Source: Thermococcus sp.
Lineage (GTDB): Archaea; Methanobacteriota_B; Thermococci; Thermococcales; Thermococcaceae
Reading direction: 5' to 3'
Length of the DNA: 36,840 nucleotides
Assembly (NCBI GenBank): GCA_021160985.1
Contig: JAGHBN010000151.1
Coordinates: forward strand, 1 to 36,840
Positions 17,901 through 24,130 of this stretch are shown piece after piece. Position 1 is the stretch's first letter; every line of letters starts with the position of its first letter. The position numbers were made by a program, and so were the translations under genes. A model generated the notes under the pieces. That model searched no databases. It saw only the letters and a program-made list of their open reading frames with translations, and was not told where the DNA came from.

Positions 17901-18284
17901 GTCTTTGACCAGGAAATCATGTGGTTCCTGCCGCTCATGGTCTTCGTAGTGCTCATGGGGGTCGGCATTGACTACAACAGCTTCTACCTCGTCAAGGCCA
18001 GGGACGAGTTCGAGCGCCGTTCACCGAAGGACGCCCTCGTCGTGGCGGCGGGAACCATGGACATGCTGGTAATCGGCCTCGCGGTGGTCCTTGCGAGCAC
18101 CTACGGCGCGCTGATGCTCAGCAGCACGTGGGGAACGAGGGAGATAGGCTTTGCATTGGCCGCTGGAGTCCTGCTGACGGCGACGATGGCGGTGTACTTC
18201 ATAGGCCCGGCCTTCATGAGCCTCTTCGGCGAAAAGGCCTGGTGGCCGCTGTTCAAGAACCACGAGAAGGCCAAGAGGGAGTGA
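14913..18284 (+). CDS. RND-superfamily (MMPL-type) exporter
   Basis: This large membrane transporter of 1123 residues has the RND/MMPL architecture. It has one N-terminal helix (about residues 14-34), a very large extracytoplasmic domain (to about 570) rich in NxS/T sequons, then a cluster of membrane helices (about 576-735). A second extracytoplasmic domain is followed by a second helix cluster (about 946-1110). Both halves carry the GxGIDY proton-relay motif: GLGIDYSTYYVHRF near 640 and GVGIDYNSFYLVKA near 1017. Substrates of archaeal members are unknown; lipids or amphiphilic toxicants are plausible. ATG 14913 with GAGGTGG is chosen over an upstream in-frame ATG at 14745 that lies inside the PadR gene. 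Likely repressed by the divergent PadR. Confidence 0.85.
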   Translation: MAWNEWIAKHPKTVLAVWVVLIVILAPLAGRISELTDYSTEQMVSHNIESIKVQDIMSEEFTGAQNEDMTYLLITNISVNDENARKAYYAFKDRVEGRYATNVSSYYDALDMLWDMDYELTLNITRMAANITGVLYATVKGVNDGYGMVLSQTLLLKNTTEMVRGSLVETAGAYLTLKANMTALYTQLNSTATLLRAADGAYLQICAQNPNMSAQEKVQALQNALEGQVPENQKAIVPVIAQTVVSADPYCKGTLLSNDELLRNTTVELVYGMVANTGLELPKEVLFQLYDSKGNEAVIDALTKSILKGQIAQMMKNLAPNPEAVAEAIVEEVAKDPQGIISGERLEDATVSVVLAMVPQKTDETESLVRALYEGADPKELAKEFFLKGMGEQSGEQEMPKEFKETMEALIEQVIENYPLSEEEIESLVKKTVLSTISSYAKDNPYGVELKFNETLLAEIAFRFKDNPSAITREDVKPLAEELWPVVKEKAGTYLSMLKSEDNTTVLITFIPLGEPGPDTDPYLYYAQNATEVKDIALEEFGKYFPDAFGALGGTPVQTHEMTAYGRSDNQKTSQASIIGALVVLFILMGGALLATLLPFTGVATSALTALGIAYLLTKGGILNIGSWAQMLTITTALGLGIDYSTYYVHRFKEYIAEGYDHEKAVAEALKRAKDAVLASAFTDIIAFASFVLAWEFPIFQQMGMVIPLAVIAVLLASLTLIPAITALIGDKQIFWWPRHIKHVEALDVHERSRIAEWVVNHAKVVLLIGLLIAVPATYTFFTFEGTHDMSLFLPEKSETLTFMQLSQEKLGAAITSPNYVIIDLGHSITDDDLKVIDEITAHITTMEGVKAVYSPTRPYGEPVSNLTLSAVTELGGERFISSSGNKVMIQIDPVYKPTDDRAKELVKALRSYMAGLEKEGKIKEGLVGGGAALSMDLTDRINDIFWHRIIPVALVLMFLSLIPTLKGLPAVVSTMMTIFLGVMTSIWVSTWLFGRVFDQEIMWFLPLMVFVVLMGVGIDYNSFYLVKARDEFERRSPKDALVVAAGTMDMLVIGLAVVLASTYGALMLSSTWGTREIGFALAAGVLLTATMAVYFIGPAFMSLFGEKAWWPLFKNHEKAKRE

Positions 18285-18421
18285 CTTCCCTTTCCCATTT
18301 TTGTTCCGGAAGGGTTTTAGCCTCTTTTCACTTTTCTCCACTGGAGTCCCACTCAGAGAGGTGACCAATGAAGGGGCAAAGCTTCGCCCCCTGCAACCCC
18401 CGGCTCTGAAAGGTGATTGAA
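18285..18421 (+). other. Spacer with T-rich stop region and a hairpin before the truncated radical SAM copy
   Basis: After the exporter stop, TTTCCCATTTTTGTT at about 18290-18305 and TTTTCACTTTTC further on are typical archaeal T-rich termination signals. A hairpin GGGGC...GCCCC (18373-18377 with 18386-18390, loop containing AAGCTT) precedes an AGGTGATT ribosome site for the ATG at 18422. This leader resembles the one before the intact gene at 18601-18645. Confidence 0.45.
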
Positions 18422-18640
18422 ATGGAAGTAGAAAAAAAGAAACTGAAGATATACATCCCCGGCGTTAAATTCCCCCCGCAGGACCGGGGGGTTTCACCCC
18501 CCACGTCCTTGCTAACCTCCTCCCCCCGAAGGTGGGACTCCACCCCACATAAAGGGGGAAACTACGTTTCCCAGACCCTTCCTTATCCCCTAAACACCGG
18601 AGGGGGCAAAGCCCCCTACAGCCCCCATTCTAAGAGGTGA
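18422..18640 (+). pseudogene. Truncated 5' copy of a radical SAM gene fused to hairpin-rich DNA
   Basis: The first 18 codons, MEVEKKKLKIYIPGVKFP, match the start of the intact radical SAM gene downstream (MTERKKLKIYIPGVKFP). They diverge mainly at synonymous positions, so both copies were once coding. Homology then stops abruptly at about 18475. The frame continues as low-complexity Pro/Ser-rich sequence to a stop at 18640, without the CxxxCxxC motif. The simplest reading is that a tandem paralogue lost everything after its first 54 bases and its remainder was replaced by a GC-rich, hairpin-forming segment. It retains a good ribosome site, so a short peptide could still be made. Confidence 0.55.
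18486..18617 (+). repeat. Run of four short-loop perfect hairpins
   Basis: Four perfect inverted repeats with tiny loops lie in 132 bases: GGGGGG/CCCCCC (18486-18502, 5-base loop), GGTGG/CCACC (18531-18544, 4-base loop), GGGAAAC/GTTTCCC (18556-18572, 3-base loop) and AGGGGGC/GCCCCCT (18601-18617, 3-base loop). The stems are unrelated to each other. They separate the truncated and intact copies of the radical SAM 5' end. They may be a dispersed Thermococcus intergenic element or an RNA structure in the leader of the downstream gene. Confidence 0.6.
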
Positions 18641-18645
18641 GCTAG

Positions 18646-19482
18646 ATGACAGAACGAAAAAAGCTCAAAATCTACATCCCCGGCGTTAAATTCCCCTCAA
18701 TCTCGCTCACCGGGAGCTACTGCTTCCTCAACTGCGCCCACTGCGGGAGGCACTACCTTGAGGGCATGAAGAAGCCCAAGAAGAGGGAACTCGTTGACTT
18801 CTGCCTCAACCTTGAGCGCTCCGGAGGTTTGGGCTGTCTGCTGAGCGGAGGTATGGACTCCCGCCTGAAGGTGCCAATCGACAAGTACGCAGACGAGCTG
18901 AGGGAGATTAAGGAGAAGACCGGTCTCAAGCTCAACGCCCACGTCGGCTTTATCGGGGAGGAAGACCTGGAGTGGCTGAAGTACGTTGATGTCGTTTCTC
19001 TCGACTTCGTTGGAGACGAAGATGTCATACGGCGCGTTTACAGGATAGGCAAGACAGTTGAAGACTACCTGAGGATAGTCGAGCTCCTGACAGAAAACGG
19101 AATCCGCGTGGCGCCCCACATAACCATTGGCTTGGACTTTGGGAAGATTCACTGGGAGTACAGGGCAATAGACCTGCTCACCCAGTATCCGATAGACGTC
19201 CTCGTGCTGGACGTACTCATACCGACGAAGGGAACGGAGATGGAGAGCGTTCCAAAGCCTAGCGTTAAGGAAAGCCTTGATGTCGTGAAGTACGCGCGCA
19301 AGCATTTCGATGGAGAGATAAGCATAGGCTGTATGCGTCCCACCGGACAGTGGAGGCTTGAGTTCGATAGAGGGGCAGTCCTGGCAGGAGTTGACAGGCT
19401 GACGAACCCGCCGAGGAAGGTCATCGAGTGGGCAAAAAGTGTGAGGGACGTCGAGATAATCTACGAGTGCTGTGTTATGTGA
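18646..19482 (+). CDS. Radical SAM protein
   Basis: This 278-residue radical S-adenosylmethionine enzyme of unknown substrate has the cluster-binding motif CFLNCAHC (Cx3Cx2C) near residues 26-33, soon after a conserved N-terminal strand (KLKIYIPGVKFPS). Later features are a GGMDS segment in place of the usual GGE motif, barrel strands such as LKLNAHVGFIG, and a Cys-rich end (IIYECCVM). No SPASM extension is present. ATG 18646 follows GAGGTGAGC. The gene is convergent with an unknown minus-strand gene, overlapping by 8 bases. A truncated duplicate of its 5' end lies just upstream. Confidence 0.75.
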   Translation: MTERKKLKIYIPGVKFPSISLTGSYCFLNCAHCGRHYLEGMKKPKKRELVDFCLNLERSGGLGCLLSGGMDSRLKVPIDKYADELREIKEKTGLKLNAHVGFIGEEDLEWLKYVDVVSLDFVGDEDVIRRVYRIGKTVEDYLRIVELLTENGIRVAPHITIGLDFGKIHWEYRAIDLLTQYPIDVLVLDVLIPTKGTEMESVPKPSVKESLDVVKYARKHFDGEISIGCMRPTGQWRLEFDRGAVLAGVDRLTNPPRKVIEWAKSVRDVEIIYECCVM

Positions 19483-20194
19483 GAGCATCAACGAATCGCT
19501 CGACGTGCCTTACCGTCGCCCGGGCCAGTGCCGAGCGGTCATTAACGCGCTCAATCAGGGCGTTTATTGAGTTTTTGCCTTCAACAAGAATCCCCAGGGC
19601 GAGTTCAATGAATTCTCGCGCGCCCATTTTGTAGACCCTGCCATTGTCGAAAATCCAAACCAAGAACTTGCCTTCCCTGATGAGTGCCGCATGAACGTTC
19701 GGGTCAAAGGCACCAAAGTCCATCTTTACATAGAGATTAGTCTTTGGTTGTATTTTCCTTGCCCAGTCTGGGAGCTCTCCAGCGGGCTTCAGAATATTTT
19801 CGGGGACCATCCTGCCGTCTCCCGCAGGCGTTTTAACTCCCGGTCCTCCAATGAACTTCCTGAAATCATCCTCCCTTTTGAGCGCGTATAAAATTCCGGC
19901 CATGAAGTTCCCAAGGAAGCGGGGGAAGCTTACGGTGGTGGAGAGAACGTTGATGTTCTTAGGAACCCCGGTTAGGAGTGAGGGGTTCTCAATCCAGTAG
20001 CCTTTAACGGACAGGTGGTGCCTGAGAACATTGTCGAAGTCAAAGAGCACCTCTGTCCACTCCAAAAGCTCGTTCACGCTTTTAGCGGTTGAATACGGGC
20101 TCGTTCCTGGAAGATACCAGTACCAGTAAATCCCCGGAGCACTGTGCAGGGTCATGTTCCCCACCCGATACCGGGCATTCTCCTGGATTGGCAT
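19475..20194 (-). CDS. Unrecognised protein, last gene of the toxin/immunity-like locus
   Basis: I do not recognise this 239-residue soluble protein. It has no signal peptide, no obvious membrane helix and no catalytic motif; the N-terminal part is rich in aromatic residues (GIYWYWYLPG). It starts 7 bases after the restored stop of the upstream frameshifted gene, with a GGAGGTG site overlapping that stop, so it is cotranscribed. Position at the distal end of a row of minus-strand genes downstream of a putative secreted toxin makes an immunity or accessory role possible, but nothing in the protein itself shows it. GC content is ordinary for the chromosome, unlike 22146-24530. Confidence 0.55.
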   Translation of the reverse strand: MPIQENARYRVGNMTLHSAPGIYWYWYLPGTSPYSTAKSVNELLEWTEVLFDFDNVLRHHLSVKGYWIENPSLLTGVPKNINVLSTTVSFPRFLGNFMAGILYALKREDDFRKFIGGPGVKTPAGDGRMVPENILKPAGELPDWARKIQPKTNLYVKMDFGAFDPNVHAALIREGKFLVWIFDNGRVYKMGAREFIELALGILVEGKNSINALIERVNDRSALARATVRHVERFVDALT

Positions 20195-20200
20195 CAGCCA

Positions 20201-21057
20201 TTAAACACCTCCCCTGCCTGTGAGCCTTTCGAACTCCCTTTCCGCGTCCCTAATGGCATCATCGACGGCTTTTAAAAGAACTTTCTTCGGGACTCTGAGG
20301 GCTGTGCAGGAATACAGGACGAACGCCAGCAAAAATTCACCCTTTCCGGAGTCTGCCGCGTAGATGACCTCAAAGGGGTCGTAGGTTGAGAGGATAAAAC
20401 GGACGAACGGGGGAACCGCTCCTGCCGAGAGCCGTTTAAGCCCCCCAGTTCGCGTAGGAGCCCCCTGTCCTCCGGCCTTTTAAGCCCGCTGGAGGAGAGC
20501 CCCTTGATTTCCCCGTCCAAGTCCCCCTTTACCCGCCACCTTTCACCGGGCAGTTTGCCGTCCGCCACGAAGTCCCTGAGTTCTTTCAGCTCCTCAACGT
20601 ACCCCTCGAGGTTAACGAAAGCCTCCAGCACGTACGTGCTCCCGTAAACCTGAACCTCGTACTCGTCCATGACGTCCTCGGGTTCACCGAGCATCTCAAG
20701 CACTTTGGGTGAAGGCGGCTTTAGCCTGAACCTGAGCCACTCCATCCGCACGGGTTTTCCCTTGAGGACGGCTTCCAGGTTCTTGAGGGAATCCCGGATT
20801 GTCTCGACGAGTTTTTTGCGGGCGACCCGCACTCCCCTCCCGTCCGGCAGGGTCAGGCAGACCGTTCCACCCTCTGCCCTTACCTTCAGGCCCCAGGGCC
20901 TTTCTGACGGATTCTCCATTGATTGGAGTGCCTTTAGGGAGCTCATGAATCCATCCAGCGGCACGGGGTCTTCACTGATGAAAACAGGCCCGTCTTCGAG
21001 CACCAGCACGGGGAAGCCCCTGTCTCCATCCCTGAGGAAGAAGGAAAAGGACAACAC
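20201..21057 (-). pseudogene. Unrecognised gene with a single frameshift in a G-run
   Basis: The frame from GTG 21057 reads normally to LLRELGGL, then becomes Ser/Arg-rich nonsense to a stop at 20272. Adding one G to the six-G run near 20440-20445 (CCCCCC on the plus strand) restores a protein-like C-terminus. That end runs LKRLSAGAVPPFVRF, then a hydrophobic stretch (GEFLLAFVLYS), and terminates at a TAA at 20201-20203, giving about 285 residues. That stop sits right before the next gene, as expected for an operon. No known family is recognised; the central part has regular amphipathic helices. It may be a genuine broken gene, a sequencing error, or much less likely a programmed frameshift. 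Confidence 0.55.
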
Positions 21058-21060
21058 CGC

Positions 21061-21593
21061 TCACACCCCCGGTATCCGGAGTGAACCCATCCACCTGAGG
21101 TACTCGTCCCTTAAGCCCGCGGGGGACTTCGGTGTCGAGCCGCCCGAGCGCGTCAAACACGGCCCTGGCCATGCGCTTCCCGAGCTCCTTCGCGGGAAGC
21201 CCGGCTTTTCTGGTGGAGTACGCGGGGAGCGGGACGTTAAAGTCATCTGGATAGCAGAGGACGACTTTACCGTTTTCCGCTTCATAATCACGCCGAAGTC
21301 CTCGGGCAGTCCAAGGGTGAGCAGGAAAAGCCCTCGAAGGCCCTGCATGAGCTTATCAGCGTTGTATAGTCCGCCTCGTCCTCAAGCCCCATCCCTTCAA
21401 AGTCATTGGATAGAAGATAAGTAGCACCCTTGGCGAGGCTCTCGATGGCAAGTATTAACCTCAGGGGATGCACTCTGGAGTAAACTTCCACGGGGCCGAG
21501 CTTTATCCTGTAGTGTCCAGGGGAGACAATAATCGCTTTCCAGAGGGGCCCGTCTCTAACGACAAACCCGCCCCACGTTAGGGAGCATTCCAT
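21061..21593 (-). pseudogene. Degraded unrecognised gene with three frame changes
   Basis: A protein of about 178 residues can be pieced together across three frames. It starts at ATG 21593 (MECSLTWGGFVVRDGPLWK), changes frame near 21362 (into KLMQGLRGLFLLTLGLPEDF), again near 21290 (into DYEAENGKVVLCYPDDFN). It changes a last time at a five-C run at 21121-21125 (ending DEYLRWMGSLRIPGV, stop 21061-21063). Two changes are missing bases and one an extra base; only the last is in a clear homopolymer, which points to real decay. The ATG overlaps the ribosome region of the preceding gene, and the stop is 3 bases before the next gene, so it was part of the same operon. Confidence 0.55.
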
Positions 21594-21597
21594 GGCA

Positions 21598-22110
21598 TCA
21601 ACCCCCGAGCACGTCCTTATACCTGCTCCTCCGCACGAGCTCTTTAACCCTCTCAAGCCCCGTCAGGTAGGCTTCGTCCCCAGTTCCCCTCAGGTACTCC
21701 TCAAGGAATTCCAGGGCGGCTTTCACGTACTCCCTGACTTCAACCCTCTCCCTGCCAACCAACCGGTCGTTCTCGAAAGCCTCAATGAGCAGGTAATCGT
21801 CCTCCTTCCTGAACACCACGGGAGAAATCGGCTCGTAAGTGCCGAAACCCACCTCGAGCTTCCCGCCCCTGCAGTTCCTTCTTATCGCCCTCCTCTCGTC
21901 CTCCTCGAACTTTTCAAGCACGTAGGGAATTTCGTCACACGATGCAACCGCGAAGGCTACTGTGGAGAGGATTGCCGCCAGCGCCTGCACAATGTAGCAG
22001 GCGGCCCACACGAGCCTTTTCCTGTTTATCTCTATAATAATCCAGGCCCCAAACCCCCCGGATTCCTCTAACTCTTCAAGCGGGACATCAACCGAAAATT
22101 CAACCTGCAT
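21598..22110 (-). CDS. Unrecognised small protein, possible immunity-type
   Basis: This protein of about 170 residues has no recognised family. The start ATG 22110 is preceded by GGGAGGT at a good distance; a GTG at 22149, overlapping the upstream stop, would add 13 residues. It has a hydrophobic segment around WAACYIVQALAAILSTVAFAVAS, which may be a buried or membrane helix, and ends with a charged region EVREYVKAALEFLEEYLR. It lies between a putative immunity gene (22146-22868) and a degraded gene. The position in a chain of orphan-like genes after toxin modules suggests it could be an immunity gene; this is inference only. Confidence 0.55.
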   Translation of the reverse strand: MQVEFSVDVPLEELEESGGFGAWIIIEINRKRLVWAACYIVQALAAILSTVAFAVASCDEIPYVLEKFEEDERRAIRRNCRGGKLEVGFGTYEPISPVVFRKEDDYLLIEAFENDRLVGRERVEVREYVKAALEFLEEYLRGTGDEAYLTGLERVKELVRRSRYKDVLGG

Positions 22111-22145
22111 CGAGACGACCTCCCTTGAGTTTCCCACCAGACGGC

Positions 22146-22868
22146 TCACAGGTTCTGAAGGAAGATTTTGAGGTCGTATAAGACTTTAAAATACGCCTCA
22201 AGGGGCTCCCTCCAGGGCCCCTTCGGGAGCAGCCGACCCAGTTCTTCCAGGGAATTCAACGTTTCCATCCCCATCTCGAAGAAAGCCTCTAACAAAGAGT
22301 TAGCATCGCATTCTATCAAAACGCTCTTCGGATTAAGCGTTCCATCACTCTCGGCGAAATAAGTCTCAGAGCATACAATCGCCCTTTCCCCGACGCGTTT
22401 AAATATTACCTGGCTCAGATATTTCCCAAATGATGCGTTAAAAACAACTCCTCCAATTTCAGAACATTTCAATATATACTCACGCTTTAGCTCTTCAATA
22501 GGGACCTCCTTTAACCGCGGGTCGGGTATTCTCTTGATTTCTGGGGGATAAACCCATTTCCACAGAAATTCAACAAAGTCCTCGCTTGTGAGGATTTCAC
22601 TATTAAAGCGTTCAAGTGCCCCTTTGAGGTAAATGCTCACAAGGAACGAATCTTGGGGGACATATAAGAACCTTAGCGGCTCTTTGGAATCGTCTGCTAA
22701 CACCTCACGGCCGGCGATTTTTAGTGAGTATCCACCGGGGGGTAAAAGAAAGAGCCCCGAAAGTGCATGAAGGCGTATTGACTTTTTGTTCCTAATTAAA
22801 AAATCCCTAAAAGCTTCTCTGCTTTTCAGCTGTCTTTCCAAGTATTCAACATCAAAGTGCCACCTCAT
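22146..22868 (-). CDS. Putative immunity protein for the orphan toxin module
   Basis: This 240-residue soluble protein has no signal peptide and no recognised family. It lies directly downstream of the orphan toxin-like C-terminal module (ends 22942), the place normally held by the cognate immunity gene in polymorphic toxin loci. ATG 22868 is preceded by GGAGGGG; the in-frame TTG at 22871 is not needed. The DNA is visibly more AT-rich than the genes downstream, like the toxin module, suggesting that module and gene moved together. The protein is acidic and aromatic-rich, as many immunity proteins are. Function is inferred from context alone. Confidence 0.55.
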   Translation of the reverse strand: MRWHFDVEYLERQLKSREAFRDFLIRNKKSIRLHALSGLFLLPPGGYSLKIAGREVLADDSKEPLRFLYVPQDSFLVSIYLKGALERFNSEILTSEDFVEFLWKWVYPPEIKRIPDPRLKEVPIEELKREYILKCSEIGGVVFNASFGKYLSQVIFKRVGERAIVCSETYFAESDGTLNPKSVLIECDANSLLEAFFEMGMETLNSLEELGRLLPKGPWREPLEAYFKVLYDLKIFLQNL

Positions 22869-22941
22869 CAAGGTTACCCCTCCTACAGGGAATTAAAGGA
22901 AGTAGTGAAAATATAAATGGGAGGATACAAAGAGCAAGTAG

Positions 22942-23390
22942 TTATGTTTCTGGAAATGCTGTCCATACTTTCCACGTACCTTTTATCTTTTTTATCACAA
23001 CCTTATACCACACTCCCCCTTTGTTCCTTCTAAGTACTGCTGTTCTCCCATAATCATAACATCCCGATGCACTTTTATCAAAAGATTCTATAACTTCTTT
23101 TTTATTGTATCTGCTATATCCCCTCCAGAGTCAACATCCCACTGGCTGTTTTGAACCTTATCCCAGTCAGCTGCTTCCATAGTTACATGGCTCTCAATGA
23201 TATGCTCTCTTTGCTCAGGCTCTAAAGTAACATCTCCCGGTTCACACCTACCAAGTCCATTAAAAGACGCATGGAAATTTTGAGTGGCTTCTCTAAATTC
23301 CCGTGCTATAATATACGCGTCTTTAGCGTCCCATCCGTTGGGGTATGCATCTACCGAGGAGTTATCGATCTTTCTGAGATAAAGAGTTCT
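22942..23390 (-). pseudogene. Orphan toxin-like C-terminal module (BECR/EndoU-like), frameshifted
   Basis: No start codon opens this frame; it begins after a TAG at 23391-23393 and soon reads DAYPNGWDAKDAYIIAREF, matching AYLNGWDANKAKKFEIEL of the full toxin gene at 24131-25114. The nuclease-like part follows: EQREHIIESH, then DIADTIKK. Adding one A to the A6 run at 23098-23103 restores EVIESFDKSASGCYDYGRTAVLRRN and the end KVWTAFPET, stop at 22942-22944. The two-His helix, the amphipathic DIADTIKK helix, paired strands and a terminal T-A-[FY] strand parallel the C-terminus of the full toxin. This is how orphan C-terminal cassettes appear in polymorphic toxin loci. The RNase fold assignment is inference. 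Confidence 0.6.
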
Positions 23391-23423
23391 CTAATCTTGT
23401 TTAATGAATTACGGAAGCGGTTA

Positions 23424-24080
23424 TTACCAGTTCTTCAACTGTGAGTACTTTAATAGGGTCTTAATCCATTGCAACTTAGTTCTTAATCCTTCCAAGATAC
23501 TAAATCCACTGATTATTTTTTCTATCTCCCTAACTCCCAAGAGGGTGTACTTTTCAACTTCACGTGCATACTCCATCGAATCCACAGAGATGACGTTCTT
23601 AGAGCCAGACAGCATTATTTCAAGCTTTTCTCCTTTCTTAGTCAGGAACAACGCTTTTCTTGGCTCAGACGTTCCAAAGAATAACTTAATACCGCCATTA
23701 TAGGAGATTAGCCTCACCACCTCTCCGCCTCTGTAAGGATTTATCTCGATGGGAAGGCCCGCAAGACTTTCAACTGCTACCATCCCCCCACGGGAGTACA
23801 AAACAGAAAATGCTGCGTCCTCAAGGAAGTCAACAAAAAATCCCCTGGGCTGGTCTATCAGCACCTTGTTTCCAACCGAAAGACCAAAGGAAACTGTATC
23901 AAACAGTAACTGGTCAAGAGAGTTCCTAAAGAGTTCAAATGGATCCATTACATTTTGTTCGCCAGTATTTAATTCGTCTTCTGTAACCTCAATTGCCTCT
24001 TTTAACAAGTACACTGCCGCGCTCATTAATATGTTTTTTTCGATTTTTGGTATATTCCACCAAATCCTCACAATGCTCAT
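23424..24080 (-). CDS. Putative immunity protein for the secreted toxin
   Basis: This protein of about 218 residues has no recognised family. It sits 50 bp downstream of the toxin-like gene, in the usual position of the cognate immunity gene. ATG 24080 is preceded by AGGTGATT; the upstream GTG at 24089 falls inside that site. No signal peptide is evident, so a cytoplasmic location is likely. The middle has beta-rich sequence (GGEVVRLISYNGGIKLFFGTS), and the C-terminus is helical and basic. The base composition is AT-rich like the toxin's C-terminal domain and unlike the toxin's N-terminal part. Immunity function is inferred from position, not from sequence similarity. Confidence 0.6.
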   Translation of the reverse strand: MSIVRIWWNIPKIEKNILMSAAVYLLKEAIEVTEDELNTGEQNVMDPFELFRNSLDQLLFDTVSFGLSVGNKVLIDQPRGFFVDFLEDAAFSVLYSRGGMVAVESLAGLPIEINPYRGGEVVRLISYNGGIKLFFGTSEPRKALFLTKKGEKLEIMLSGSKNVISVDSMEYAREVEKYTLLGVREIEKIISGFSILEGLRTKLQWIKTLLKYSQLKNW

Positions 24081-24130
24081 AGCAATCACCTTGCTTAGCT
24101 AAAGAGAAGTAAAAAATAAACTTTAAGAAC

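Noticed and set aside
20430-20450. Programmed ribosomal frameshift at the G-run
   Set aside because: No slippery heptamer or downstream structure was evident; mutation or sequencing error is simpler.
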